The notes: generated from the letters alone by a model not told the origin. A stretch of 64,000 nucleotides of DNA from Mucilaginibacter sp. dw_454 (GCF_018449775.1 NZ_JAAVVB010000002.1:434001-498000), one strand, 5' to 3'. Positions 1 to 9,375 are shown, counted from the stretch's first letter. Numbers and translations are program-made.

Positions 1-1128
1 TACCTGGTTATGACGATCTTCAATACAAGTTGCCCGTACAGATACCGATCCTTCTGCAGTAAATTTTATGGCATTACTGATGAGGTTAAATACAATTTGG
101 GTAATACGGGTTGGGTCGCCAAATAATACCTTACGGTTAAGGCCACTGTCTACATCCAGCTTAAAGGCAAGGCCTTTGGCATGTGCTGTGAGCGTTTGCC
201 CGCCGCAAATATTTTGCATGAGCTCAACCATATTGAATTTAATATTCTCGAAAATCAGCTTTCCTGATTCTATTTTATTAAAGTCAAGCACATCATTAAC
301 AATAGACAATAGGTTGCCTGCTGAAAACTTTAAGACTTCCAGGTTTTCGCGTTGATCCGGACGGGGATTGCCGGTAATAAGCAAATTACTCATACCAATT
401 ACGGCATTAAGTGGTGTCCTTATCTCATGCGACATGGTCGATAAAAATTCAGACTTAGCTTCTGATGATTTTTGCGCCTTCCGCATGGCATCTTCAAATT
501 CGGAAGTTAGCCCGTTTTGTTTTTCGCTTGTTTCTTTGAGTTCTGTAAAGGTTTTAATAAAGGCATTATAAAAGTGGCTTATAATAATGGCAATCAATAC
601 AAAGCAGGCAAACATGGCCACAATGGATGTATTTTGATCAACCTTTTCGGGCTTTAAAGGTATAACGTAGTTGTTGCTGTATTGCAGTAACATTAAGGCT
701 AATGCCGGTACAATATTAAGTAAAGAGTAAATTAAACCTGGTTTTTGCCCCAGCATGTAAAAGCTGAAAAGCATGATTAAAATAATAACCTCGGCAGTAA
801 CTACATCAACGTTTTGGATAGCAACAAAGATGTCAACAACATTGGCGATTGTGCCAACAATAAGGATAAGGTGGGAGATAAGTGTCCACCGGGGGCGATA
901 GGTTAAAAATTTGAATAAAACAGCCGCCGAAACAAACATTACCCCGGTAGTAATACTCAGGATAACGTGATGTTGATACAAAACATCAGCGAGGATAACA
1001 AAAAGAGTAAAGAAAGCTAAGGCTAGTCCATAATAAAGCATACGCAGGCGCGCACCATCCAGTATCGACAGGCCGTCGGCTAATACTCTTCGCAGTGATA
1101 AATTAAAAAAGCCTACTTTTTTGGTCAT
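1..1128 (-). CDS. Membrane sensor histidine kinase, C-terminus cut by window edge
   Basis: The reading frame from the ATG at 1128 runs open for 376 codons to the window edge. Residues about 30-185 hold six hydrophobic segments, so the sensor part is an integral membrane module with no large periplasmic domain. A HisKA dimerisation helix follows, with the H-box LSTMSHEIRTPLNAVIGMS and phospho-acceptor His at residue 234. The start of the HATPase domain is visible as the N-box FNLISNAIKFT just before the edge. The catalytic G-boxes, and any receiver domain of a hybrid kinase, lie outside the window. It follows valS on the same strand with a 110-bp gap. The ligand is unknown. Confident for histidine kinase, open on architecture beyond residue 376. 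Confidence 0.9.
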   Translation of the reverse strand, partial: MTKKVGFFNLSLRRVLADGLSILDGARLRMLYYGLALAFFTLFVILADVLYQHHVILSITTGVMFVSAAVLFKFLTYRPRWTLISHLILIVGTIANVVDIFVAIQNVDVVTAEVIILIMLFSFYMLGQKPGLIYSLLNIVPALALMLLQYSNNYVIPLKPEKVDQNTSIVAMFACFVLIAIIISHFYNAFIKTFTELKETSEKQNGLTSEFEDAMRKAQKSSEAKSEFLSTMSHEIRTPLNAVIGMSNLLITGNPRPDQRENLEVLKFSAGNLLSIVNDVLDFNKIESGKLIFENIKFNMVELMQNICGGQTLTAHAKGLAFKLDVDSGLNRKVLFGDPTRITQIVFNLISNAIKFTAEGSVSVRATCIEDRHNQV

Positions 1129-1185
1129 ACCCAGTGGTTTAGCTGAAGCTATGCAATGAAAATTTTGAAAATTAACAATTGATAA

Positions 1186-1204
1186 CGGATTAAGCTATAA
1201 TCCG
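1186..1204. other. Small hairpin between valS and the kinase gene
   Basis: CGGATTA and TAATCCG form a perfect 7-bp stem around a 5-nt loop in the gap between the valS stop and the kinase start. There is no clear T-tract, so it is a weak terminator at best. It could equally be a leader structure of the kinase mRNA. Confidence 0.3.
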
Positions 1205-1238
1205 AATTTCAAAACTAACATGCAGACCACATGTGCAA

Positions 1239-3863
1239 TTAATCGGCCAATCCCGCCAATCCTGCTTGTATGATTGTTAGTTTTGCTTCAGCATCAGCCT
1301 TCTTTTTCTGCTCGGCTTCAATAACTTCAGGTTTAGCATTAGCCATAAACCGCTCATTACCTAACTTGGCATCAACAGATTTTAAGAAACCATGGAGATA
1401 TTCCTGCTCTTTTAGTAATCTTTCTTTCTCTGCTACCGGGTCGATATTTTCATCCAGAGGTATATAAAACTCGTCTGTTGATACTAAAAAGCTGCTTGCG
1501 CCTGTTAACTTATCATTAACCAATGTAAGCTCGCTAAGGTTTGCAAGCTTGGTTAAAATTGTTTGGTAGTTAAGATAATCAACTCCCGAATTTGCTTTTA
1601 CCGAAAGTGGTAAAGCTTCTTTAGGCGAGAGCTGTTTACTGTTTCTAACATTTCTGATTTGCGTAATGATTTGTTTAACGTTTTCAACGTCAGCCAACAG
1701 TCGTGTATTTATTTCCCCATTAGCAGGCAATTGTGCAACAATGCAGCAATCTTGCTCACCGCGATTTCCAAACAACTCGTCATGCCACAGTTCTTCAGTG
1801 ATGAACGGCATAAACGGATGTAAGATTTTCAGTATGTTTTCAAAAAAGGCTATGGTCTTGTTGTATGTACCACGATCTATCGGTTGCAGGTAAACCGGTT
1901 TGATCATTTCCAGGTACCAGGCACAGAAATCGTCCCATACCAGTTTATAGGTAGCCATTAACGCTTCTGATAAGCGGTATTGTTTAAATGTATCTTCAAT
2001 CTCTATTAAAGCCTGGTTAAAGCGGCTGTCAAACCAATCAATAGCTACCTGGTTAGGGTTGCTTAAACTATCATCAACCTCCCAACCTTTTACCAATAGG
2101 AACGCGTTCCATACTTTATTGTAAAAATTACGGCCCTGCAAGCAATGGCTTTCATCAAACATCAAATCATTACCGGCGGGCGAGCTTAGCAGCATGCCTA
2201 CGCGCACACCATCTGCACCATATTGAGCAATCAAATCCAAAGGATCAGGCGAATTGCCCAATGACTTTGACATTTTACGACCCTGTTTATCACGAACGAT
2301 ACCCGTCAGGTAAACATTCTCAAATGGGATTTTGCCTTTAAACTCGTGCCCGGCCATGATCATCCTGGCTACCCAGAAGAATAAGATCTCCGGTGCGGTA
2401 ACCAGATCGTTGGTAGGGTAGTAGTAGTTAATGTCGGCATTGTCAGGGTCCTTGAATCCGTCAAATACAGATATCGGCCATAACCATGATGAGAACCAGG
2501 TATCAACAACATCTTCGTCCTGGCGCAGGTCATCAATAGTCAATTCCGGATTATTGATTCTAGCTTCTGTTAAAGCTTCTTCAATAGTTTTGGCAATAAC
2601 ATGCTGTCCGTTTGGTAAATAATAAGCCGGGATTTGCTGTCCCCACCATAACTGGCGGCTAATACACCAGTCTTTCACATTTTCCATCCAATGACGGTAG
2701 GTATTTGTGAATTTTTCGGGGATCAGCTTGATCTCGCCGTTTAATACATAATCCAGCGCTGGCCTGGCCATTTCTTCCATCTTGCAAAACCATTGCATAG
2801 ATAGTTTAGGCTCAATAACTGCGTTAGTACGCTCAGAAAAACCAACCTGCGATTTGTATTCTTCTACTTTCTCCAGCGCACCCGCTTCTTCCAGCATCAC
2901 GGCTATCTTTTTACGCGCAGCGAAGCGATCCTCGCCAACCAAAATTTGTGCTTTAGTGTTTAGGGTACCGTCGTCATTTAAGATATCGATAACGGGCAGC
3001 TTATGTTTCTGGCCCAGCTCATAGTCGTTTAAATCATGCGCAGGGGTAACTTTTAAACAGCCGGTACCAAAATCCATGGTTACGTACTCATCCAGTATAA
3101 CCGGTATTTCACGGTTAATTAGTGGGATGAACACCTTTTTGCCATGCAGATGGGTATACCGTTCATCGTTAGGGTTAATACAAATAGCCGCATCAGCCAT
3201 AATGGTTTCCGGGCGGGTGGTAGCGATAGTTAAATGACCAGCGCCACCAACAATCGCATAGTTAATATAATATAACTTTTGATTTACCTCTTTACGAATA
3301 ACCTCCTCATCGCTCACCGCGGTTTTACCTTGCGGGTCCCAGTTTACCATGCGCACGCCGCGGTAGATCAGCCCTTTTTTATGCAAGTGGATAAAAGTAT
3401 CAATTACCGCTTCAGACAGGTCATCGTCCATCGTAAAACGGGTACGATCCCAATCGCACGATGCACCCAGTTTCTTTAATTGATCAAGGATGATACCGCC
3501 GTATTTTTCCTTCCATTCCCAGGCGTAATCCAGGAATTCGGCGCGGCTCAGGTCTTTTTTGCTGATGCCTTTTTCTTTGAGCATGGCAACAACCTTGGCC
3601 TCGGTAGCAATACTGGCGTGGTCGGTACCCGGTACCCAGCAGGCATTTTTGCCTTTCATACGGGCGCGACGGATCAGTACGTCTTGTATGGTATTGTTTA
3701 GCATATGGCCCATGTGCAGCACGCCGGTAACATTGGGCGGAGGCATCACAATAGTATAAGGTTCACGATCATCGGGTACCGATCTGAAAAAGTTGTTTTC
3801 TAACCAGTAACTGTACCATTTCTCTTCGGCCTCTTTAGGCAAATATGTTTTAGCAATACTCAT
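1239..3863 (-). CDS. valS: Valine--tRNA ligase
   Basis: Class I aminoacyl-tRNA synthetase that charges tRNA-Val in the cytoplasm. Counting from the ATG at 3863, the HIGH signature appears as HMGH at residues 50-53 after PPPNVTGVL, and the KMSKS loop is at 530-534 in GRKMSKSLGN. The editing (CP1) domain lies between them and contains TTRPETIMAD. The C-terminal 60 residues are a charged coiled coil, as expected for ValRS. Length 874 residues fits the family. The frame is open for 20 more codons upstream (to 3923), but that extension does not look like ValRS; the ATG before SIAKTYLPKEAEEKWY is the sensible start. Confidence 0.97.
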   Translation of the reverse strand: MSIAKTYLPKEAEEKWYSYWLENNFFRSVPDDREPYTIVMPPPNVTGVLHMGHMLNNTIQDVLIRRARMKGKNACWVPGTDHASIATEAKVVAMLKEKGISKKDLSRAEFLDYAWEWKEKYGGIILDQLKKLGASCDWDRTRFTMDDDLSEAVIDTFIHLHKKGLIYRGVRMVNWDPQGKTAVSDEEVIRKEVNQKLYYINYAIVGGAGHLTIATTRPETIMADAAICINPNDERYTHLHGKKVFIPLINREIPVILDEYVTMDFGTGCLKVTPAHDLNDYELGQKHKLPVIDILNDDGTLNTKAQILVGEDRFAARKKIAVMLEEAGALEKVEEYKSQVGFSERTNAVIEPKLSMQWFCKMEEMARPALDYVLNGEIKLIPEKFTNTYRHWMENVKDWCISRQLWWGQQIPAYYLPNGQHVIAKTIEEALTEARINNPELTIDDLRQDEDVVDTWFSSWLWPISVFDGFKDPDNADINYYYPTNDLVTAPEILFFWVARMIMAGHEFKGKIPFENVYLTGIVRDKQGRKMSKSLGNSPDPLDLIAQYGADGVRVGMLLSSPAGNDLMFDESHCLQGRNFYNKVWNAFLLVKGWEVDDSLSNPNQVAIDWFDSRFNQALIEIEDTFKQYRLSEALMATYKLVWDDFCAWYLEMIKPVYLQPIDRGTYNKTIAFFENILKILHPFMPFITEELWHDELFGNRGEQDCCIVAQLPANGEINTRLLADVENVKQIITQIRNVRNSKQLSPKEALPLSVKANSGVDYLNYQTILTKLANLSELTLVNDKLTGASSFLVSTDEFYIPLDENIDPVAEKERLLKEQEYLHGFLKSVDAKLGNERFMANAKPEVIEAEQKKKADAEAKLTIIQAGLAGLAD

Positions 3864-3996
3864 AAGGGCACAAAAATAACGTTTTGCCGCAAAACTTCGT
3901 AGATAGATTGTAGGGGCTTGCAATTGTTATGTTACACAGGTGCTTTTGCTTTAAATAATTACTAATATTGTATTAATAACTGACTCAATTATTCAC

Positions 3997-6027
3997 ATGA
4001 AATTAAAAATTGCACATCTGTTTGTGGCGGGGGGCGTATGTCTTGCTGCCAGCGCTTTTGTTATTGTAAAGCCAAAACCCAAGTTTATCGACCCGGCAAA
4101 CATGGATAAATCTGTAAAGCCCGGCGACGATTTTTGGGAGTACGCCAACGGTAACTGGGTTAAACACCACACTATTCCTGCTAAGAAAACAAGTTGGGGC
4201 GCTTTTAACATCCTGGCGCAGGAGAACGTTGACCGTCTGGTTGGCCTGCTCAATGAAACCAGCAAACAAACCGGTATTAAAGGCAGCGTTACCCAACGTG
4301 TAGGAGATATGTACGCCAGCGGTATGGATAGCGTAGCCATCGAGAAAAAAGGTTACGACCCAATTAAATCTGATCTACAACGCATCGAGGGCATCAAAAC
4401 TACTGACGACGTAGTTGCCGAAGTAATTTATCAACGTACACATGGTTTAGCAAGTCCGCTGTTTAGTTTTGGTGTTGGGCCAGATTCAAAACACCCTAAT
4501 GTAAACATTGCCGGCTTTTACCAGGGCGGTACCTCTCTGCCCGACCGCGATTACTACATCAAAGACGACGCGCGTACCATAAAGATCCAAAATGCTTACA
4601 AACAATACATAGCTAACCTGTTCACATTTACAGGGGATACTAAAGACGCCGATAAGAACGCAAACACTATTTTCGGCCTTGAAGCTAAGATGGCTAAAGC
4701 TCAGCTAAGCCGTACCGAAATGCGCGATCCAAACAAAACCTATCACAAGTTTGCCGTGATGGATTTCCGCAAGACCACGCCGCACTTTGATTGGGTGAAG
4801 CTGATGGTTGATCTAAAAGCCCCCGGTCAGGATAGCGTTTTGGTTGGCCAGCCTGACTTCTTTAAGTTTGAGGATGATTTGGTAGGATCGACCACGGTAG
4901 ATGACTGGAAAGTATACCTGAAGTGGCAAATCCTTAAGAACTCGGCTGGTGAGTTAAGCTCGCCATTTGTTAAAGCACAGTTTGACTTTAGCAGCGTATT
5001 AAGCGGTCAGAAAGTGCAAACCCCACGCGATGAGCGTATGGCGTCTGAGATTGACGGTAGCCTTGGCGAGTTGTTAGGACAGCTTTATGTAGCTAAATAC
5101 TTTAAGCCTGCCGCAAAGATCTACATGGTTAACCTGGTAAATAACCTGAAAAGCGTGTTGGGTGATAGGATTAAACGTGTAGACTGGATGAGTCCGGAAA
5201 CTAAAGCACGTGCCCTTAAAAAGCTGGCTGCATTCAGTGTTAAAATTGGTTATACCGACAAATGGGAAGAGTATAAAGGCTTAACTATTGTTCGTAATGA
5301 TTACGAAGGTAACCTGCGCCGCATCAGCCAGTGGCGTTATAACTTCAACGTAAGTCAGTTGGGTAAACCGGTTGATAAAAAGCGTTTTAACATGACGCCG
5401 CCGACTGTAAACGCTAACTACAGTCCAACCAAAAACGAGATCACCTTCCCGGCAGGGATACTGCAATCGCCGTTCTTTAACTTTGATGCTGATGACGCTG
5501 TTAATTACGGTGCTATAGGCGCGGTTATCGGCCATGAAATGACGCATGGTTTTGACGATCAGGGCCGCCAATACGATGCTGATGGTTCATTACATGACTG
5601 GTGGACGAAAGCTGATGCGGACAAGTTCAAATCGCGTGCTGATAAGGTAGTTGATCAGTTTAATGCTTATACCGTTAATGATACAATTCATATTAACGGC
5701 CGTTTAACTTTGGGTGAGAACCTGGCCGACTTAGGCGGCGTTAACGTTGCTTACGAAGCTTTCAAGAAAACCAAGCAAGGGCAATCAAATGTTAAGATTG
5801 ACGGCTTTACGCCAGATCAGCGTTTCTTCTTGTCATTCGCACAGGTATGGCGCGGTTCAACCCGCCCTGAAACTGCAGCGCAATTGGTATTGGTAGATCC
5901 GCACGCTCCGGGTAAATACCGCTCTTATGCTGCATTGACAAATATTGATGCCTGGTACAAGGCATTTAACGTGCAACCCGGCGACAAACTGTACAAGAAA
6001 CCAGAGGACCGGATCAGAGTTTGGTAA
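3997..6027 (+). CDS. M13 family zinc endopeptidase (neprilysin/PepO type)
   Basis: A 676-residue metallopeptidase. The zinc site HExxH is at 513-517 (GHEMTHGFDD) and the downstream ENxxD motif is at 574-578 (ENLADLGG), giving the third zinc ligand Glu574. The protein ends in a short ...RIRVW tail typical of M13 enzymes. An N-terminal hydrophobic stretch (residues 3-24) is a signal peptide or anchor, so it acts in the periplasm or at the envelope on peptides. It is divergent from valS with about 130 bp between the starts. Nothing looks damaged. The specific substrate cannot be read from the sequence. Confidence 0.95.
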   Translation: MKLKIAHLFVAGGVCLAASAFVIVKPKPKFIDPANMDKSVKPGDDFWEYANGNWVKHHTIPAKKTSWGAFNILAQENVDRLVGLLNETSKQTGIKGSVTQRVGDMYASGMDSVAIEKKGYDPIKSDLQRIEGIKTTDDVVAEVIYQRTHGLASPLFSFGVGPDSKHPNVNIAGFYQGGTSLPDRDYYIKDDARTIKIQNAYKQYIANLFTFTGDTKDADKNANTIFGLEAKMAKAQLSRTEMRDPNKTYHKFAVMDFRKTTPHFDWVKLMVDLKAPGQDSVLVGQPDFFKFEDDLVGSTTVDDWKVYLKWQILKNSAGELSSPFVKAQFDFSSVLSGQKVQTPRDERMASEIDGSLGELLGQLYVAKYFKPAAKIYMVNLVNNLKSVLGDRIKRVDWMSPETKARALKKLAAFSVKIGYTDKWEEYKGLTIVRNDYEGNLRRISQWRYNFNVSQLGKPVDKKRFNMTPPTVNANYSPTKNEITFPAGILQSPFFNFDADDAVNYGAIGAVIGHEMTHGFDDQGRQYDADGSLHDWWTKADADKFKSRADKVVDQFNAYTVNDTIHINGRLTLGENLADLGGVNVAYEAFKKTKQGQSNVKIDGFTPDQRFFLSFAQVWRGSTRPETAAQLVLVDPHAPGKYRSYAALTNIDAWYKAFNVQPGDKLYKKPEDRIRVW

Positions 6028-6039
6028 GGGCCCGTGTTT

Positions 6040-6177
6040 TGTTTCACGTAAACGTGTACCAGATGAAACAAGTGAAACAGTATTTCTTGTTAATGCTTTG
6101 TATATCAATTAGTTGTTAAAATTTAGTGAAACAAAATGAAACAGTAAAAAATACTTTTAAGTCATTTTTTGTTTCAT
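6040..6177. repeat. Cluster of six RTGAAACA octamers with a bulged hairpin
   Basis: The octamer RTGAAACA occurs at 6063-6070, 6072-6079, 6126-6133 and 6136-6143 on the plus strand and inverted at 6040-6047 and 6170-6177. The last two copies form a stem: ATGAAAC plus AAAAAAT (6136-6152) pairs with ATTTTTTGTTTCAT (6164-6177), leaving an AGT bulge and an 11-nt loop. The cluster lies between the M13 peptidase stop and the terminator at 6235, so it probably ends up in the peptidase 3' UTR. Confidence 0.6.
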
Positions 6178-6234
6178 TGCTGATGATCTAATATTTAAAA
6201 TTTAAAACATTTAAAAGCATTTAAAAACAATTAA

Positions 6235-6274
6235 AAACAGCAAAAGCCGCCTTTGAGGGCGGCTTTTGCTGTTT
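6235..6274. terminator. Strong bidirectional-looking terminator hairpin
   Basis: AAACAGCAAAAGCCGCC (6235-6251) and its exact reverse complement (6258-6274) make a 17-bp stem around a 6-nt loop, A-rich on the left and T-rich on the right. It probably ends the M13 peptidase transcript. A run of TTTAAAA units (6190-6238) precedes it. Its right arm touches the -33 position of the next gene's promoter. Confidence 0.85.
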
Positions 6275-6302
6275 AAAGCACATACTTAAAATCTTATCTT
6301 TG
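6272..6302 (+). promoter_or_regulatory. Bacteroidota-type promoter of the MBL/rhodanese gene
   Basis: TTTA at 6272-6275 is followed after 19 bp by TATCTTTG at 6295-6302, matching the TTTG-N19-TAnnTTTG consensus. The start codon comes only 5 nt after the -7 box, so the mRNA should have almost no leader. Confidence 0.6.
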
Positions 6303-6307
6303 CTTTT

Positions 6308-7636
6308 ATGATCATCCATCAGTTTTATGACAAGGGTTTGGCCCAGGCGTCGTACGCCGTTGTGCGCGATAATAAAGTGATAGTGATCGACCCGTCTCGC
6401 AATCCGCAACCATATTATGATTTTGCCCAACTGCATGAGGCGGATATCGTCGGCGTGATAGAAACCCACCCGCATGCCGATTTTGTAAGCTCGCATTTAG
6501 AGATCCATCAAACCACCGGCGCTACCATTTATTGCAGCAAGCTGGTGGGGGCAGGGTATCCGCATGAAACTTTTGATGATGAGGATATTATTCACCTGGC
6601 CGATATCCAATTAAAAGCCATCAATACACCCGGCCATTCGCCCGACTCGATCTGTATTTTACTGGTAAATGAAGATGGCTATGAAACGGCCTTGTTTACC
6701 GGCGATACTTTATTTGTTGGTGATGTTGGCAGGCCGGATTTGCGCGAGGATGCCGGAAATATAACGGCTAAGAAAGAAGAACTGGCTGCCCGGCTTTATC
6801 ACTCCTTACGCGATAAGTTGATGCAGTTACCGCCGCATATAACCGTTTATCCGGCACATGGTCCCGGATCGCTTTGCGGTAAAACTACCAGTCCTGATTT
6901 GTATAGCACCCTAAGCCGTGAGCTGAAAGAAAACTATGCTTTGCAGATAGCAGACAGAGACGAATTTATAAAAGTAATTATTGCCGATCAGCCTTTTGTG
7001 CCGCATTATTTCGGCTTTGATGTCGACTTAAACAAAAAAGGCGCGCCGACTTTGGGACCCTCTATTGAGGCCATTAACATCATAGAGGCGAATGAAATAG
7101 AAGCAGGGACTTTAATTATCGACACCCGAAAAAAGGAAGCATTCAGGCAGGGCCATTTAAACGGCGCCATTAACTTGCAGGATGCCGGGAAATTTGAAAC
7201 CTGGCTGGGATCAATTGTCGAACCTTATGAATCGTTTTATTTATTGGCAGATAGTGAAGTGGCTTTAAATACGGTAATTGAAAAAGCGGCTAAGATTGGA
7301 TACGAAGCAAATATCAAAGCGGGCGTAATAATTAATGGTGCTGAATTACAATCCTCTGATTTTGAATTAGGCCACTTCAAGTCGAACCCCGATAAATACA
7401 CCGTTATCGACGTAAGAAATCGTAACGAAGTTAGCCATGGAAAGATCTTTGCCGATGCTTTAACCATCCCATTGCCCGAACTAAGAAAACGCTTGCACGA
7501 AATCCCGACAGGAAAACCAATTGTGGTGCATTGCGCTGCCGGGTATCGCTCTGCGGCGGCTGTAAGCATCATCGCCAATAAAATAAATTCGGTACCGGTT
7601 TATGATTTGAGCGACGCCATAACCCAATTTGCATGA
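6308..7636 (+). CDS. Metallo-beta-lactamase fold plus two rhodanese domains (persulfide dioxygenase-like)
   Basis: 442 residues. The N-terminal MBL domain carries the metal motif THPHADF with His54, His56 and Asp58, then His63, and resembles the ETHE1/persulfide dioxygenase group. Two rhodanese domains follow (about 250-345 and 355-442). Only the second has an active-site Cys (Cys409 in HCAAGYRSAAA); the first lacks it and is probably structural. Such proteins oxidise or relay persulfide sulfur in the cytoplasm. The stop overlaps the mnmD start by 4 nt (ATGA), so the two are co-translated, which hints at a sulfur link to thiolated tRNA. The biochemical activity, dioxygenase versus sulfurtransferase, is not settled by sequence. 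Confidence 0.9.
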   Translation: MIIHQFYDKGLAQASYAVVRDNKVIVIDPSRNPQPYYDFAQLHEADIVGVIETHPHADFVSSHLEIHQTTGATIYCSKLVGAGYPHETFDDEDIIHLADIQLKAINTPGHSPDSICILLVNEDGYETALFTGDTLFVGDVGRPDLREDAGNITAKKEELAARLYHSLRDKLMQLPPHITVYPAHGPGSLCGKTTSPDLYSTLSRELKENYALQIADRDEFIKVIIADQPFVPHYFGFDVDLNKKGAPTLGPSIEAINIIEANEIEAGTLIIDTRKKEAFRQGHLNGAINLQDAGKFETWLGSIVEPYESFYLLADSEVALNTVIEKAAKIGYEANIKAGVIINGAELQSSDFELGHFKSNPDKYTVIDVRNRNEVSHGKIFADALTIPLPELRKRLHEIPTGKPIVVHCAAGYRSAAAVSIIANKINSVPVYDLSDAITQFA

Positions 7637-8307
7637 ACCCGGATTTGCAAATAGTGACTACTGCCGATGGTTCAAAAACTATTTTCAACCCATCAGTTGG
7701 CGAAAATTATCATTCCATCAATGGCGCTTTACAAGAAAGTCAGCATGTATTCTTAAACGCCGGCCTTCGTTATTTTTTAGATGAGCGCAACGCACAAACG
7801 GTCTCTATTCTGGAAGTGGGGTTCGGCACCGGGTTAAACTTTCTATTAACTGCCGATTATTGCGTCGAGCAGAAAATTAATCTTGATTATGTCGGTATCG
7901 AGGCTTATCCACTTACTGATGAGTTGATTGGCGATACAGGTTACAATCAATATACCTCTGGCGCAACCTGGCAGCAGTTTTTGAGCAACTATCAAGATGG
8001 ATTAAATCAACCAACAGCTTTAAATGAGTTTTGCCGTTTACACATCGCCCATGTACCATTAATGGACTTTCAGTCCGCACAAAAATTTGATGTGATCTAT
8101 TTTGATGCCTTTGCCTCCGCGCATCAACCCGAAATGTGGGGCGAAGAAGCCATAGGTCATACCATCAAATTTTTGAAACCCGGCGGCGTGTTTGTAACTT
8201 ATGCCATCACCGGCAATTTAAAGCGGATGCTGAAGGGCCTGGGGTTAAAGATCCAGAAGATCCCGGGTGCGGCAGGCAAGCGGGAGATGTTAAGGGCACG
8301 TTTGTAA
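7633..8307 (+). CDS. mnmD: tRNA (mnm5s2U34) methyltransferase, MnmD
   Basis: A 224-residue stand-alone MnmC2-type SAM methyltransferase. The SAM motif I is ILEVGFGTGLNFLLT near residue 57, followed by FDVIYFDAFASAHQPEMW, a signature of the MnmC methyltransferase domain. It adds the last methyl of 5-methylaminomethyl-2-thiouridine at the wobble base of certain tRNAs. It lacks the FAD oxidase half found in E. coli MnmC, as is usual outside gamma-proteobacteria. Translation is coupled to the upstream MBL/rhodanese gene by an ATGA overlap. Confidence 0.92.
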   Translation: MNPDLQIVTTADGSKTIFNPSVGENYHSINGALQESQHVFLNAGLRYFLDERNAQTVSILEVGFGTGLNFLLTADYCVEQKINLDYVGIEAYPLTDELIGDTGYNQYTSGATWQQFLSNYQDGLNQPTALNEFCRLHIAHVPLMDFQSAQKFDVIYFDAFASAHQPEMWGEEAIGHTIKFLKPGGVFVTYAITGNLKRMLKGLGLKIQKIPGAAGKREMLRARL

Positions 8308-8341
8308 GTGGTATTTTCACTTACGACGAATTGAAAATCGT

Positions 8342-8419
8342 TTGTCATTGCGAGCGTAGCGTGGCAATCGCAAGGAGAAAAGTTCGCGATTGCTTCGTCG
8401 TACCTCCTCGCAATGACAA
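8342..8419. repeat. Dispersed palindrome, GTCATTGCGAG family
   Basis: TTGTCATTGCGAG and CTCGCAATGACAA bracket a 78-bp element whose interior also pairs (GCAATCGCAAGGAG with CGCGATTGCTTCG). A nearly identical copy lies at 47237-47316. It is downstream of mnmD. Confidence 0.85.
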
Positions 8420-8454
8420 TTTTATATATGATCCCCCAATCACTCATTAAAATA

Positions 8455-8518
8455 ATCTGCACATCCGCACATCTGCATATCTGCACATCCCTATATTTGC
8501 ACATCAAAAACGCACATC
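8455..8518. repeat. Degenerate tandem GCACATCNGCATATCT repeat with embedded promoter
   Basis: Imperfect units of GCACATC/GCATATC spaced 8-10 bp run up to the mazG start. The same units recur around 21344-21554. The box TATATTTG at 8492-8499 inside the run is a plausible -7 element for mazG, 26 bp before its ATG. Confidence 0.65.
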
Positions 8519-8525
8519 AAAACAC

Positions 8526-9329
8526 ATGGCACTAATTCCACCTCCGCACGCATCAACACCGGCTACTTCTTTTGAGCGTTTGCTCACCATCATGGACGAC
8601 CTGCGACTTAATTGTCCATGGGATAAAAAGCAAACGCTGGAGAGCCTGCGCCACCTGACTATTGAAGAGGTTTATGAACTGTCTGACTCTATTTTGGCGG
8701 CTGATATGCCGGAGATCAGGAAGGAATTAGGCGACATTATGCTGCACCTGGTATTTTATTCGCGCATAGCATCAGAAGGCAACCATTTCAATATTACCGA
8801 CGTACTGAATGGTATATGTGAGAAACTGATTAACCGCCACCCGCATATTTACAGCGATGTAGAGGTTAATGATGAAAATGATGTAAAGCGCAACTGGGAA
8901 CAGATCAAGCTTAAAGAAGGCAATAAATCTGTTTTAGGCGGTGTGCCTGCATCATTACCCGCACTGGTAAAAGCATCGCGCATACAAGAAAAAGCCCGCG
9001 GTGTGGGTTTTGATTGGGAAGAGAAAAGCCAGGTGTGGGCCAAGGTTGAAGAAGAACTGCAAGAGTTCAAGAATGAATTTAATGCCGAGGATGAAACTAC
9101 GATAGATCATGAACGGGCAGAGGGCGAATTTGGCGATCTGCTGTTTTCATTGATCAACTACGCCAGGTTTATCAACATCAACCCGGAGGATGCGTTGGAG
9201 AAAACCAATCGCAAATTCATCAAACGGTTTCAATATCTGGAAAGTAAAGCTGCCGAAAATGGCCAGCAATTACATAATATGAGCCTTGCCGAAATGGACA
9301 CTTTTTGGGAGGAGGCCAAGAAATTATAA
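8526..9329 (+). CDS. mazG: Nucleoside triphosphate pyrophosphohydrolase
   Basis: 267 residues, the length of two-domain MazG (263 in E. coli). The first all-alpha NTP-PPase domain begins LRLNCPWDKKQTLESLRHL and carries the metal-binding ExxE...ExxD pattern in EEVYELSD and RKELGDIMLHLVFY. The second domain repeats it with EELQEFKNEF and EFGDLLFSLINYAR. The enzyme hydrolyses (d)NTPs to monophosphates, cleaning the nucleotide pool. The ATG at 8526 is chosen since the segment before it is repeat sequence. Confidence 0.95.
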   Translation: MALIPPPHASTPATSFERLLTIMDDLRLNCPWDKKQTLESLRHLTIEEVYELSDSILAADMPEIRKELGDIMLHLVFYSRIASEGNHFNITDVLNGICEKLINRHPHIYSDVEVNDENDVKRNWEQIKLKEGNKSVLGGVPASLPALVKASRIQEKARGVGFDWEEKSQVWAKVEEELQEFKNEFNAEDETTIDHERAEGEFGDLLFSLINYARFININPEDALEKTNRKFIKRFQYLESKAAENGQQLHNMSLAEMDTFWEEAKKL

Positions 9330-9375
9330 GTGTCGCTTATCAATAATTTAATTTGAGTTTGCAGGGCTCAAAATC

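Noticed and set aside
6235..6274. Riboswitch before the MBL/rhodanese gene
   Set aside because: It is a simple perfect hairpin upstream of or touching the -33 region, so it is not in that gene's mRNA leader.
8136..8450. Open frame over the mnmD end
   Set aside because: It runs in another frame of mnmD and then into the palindromic repeat; composition and homology fit mnmD only.
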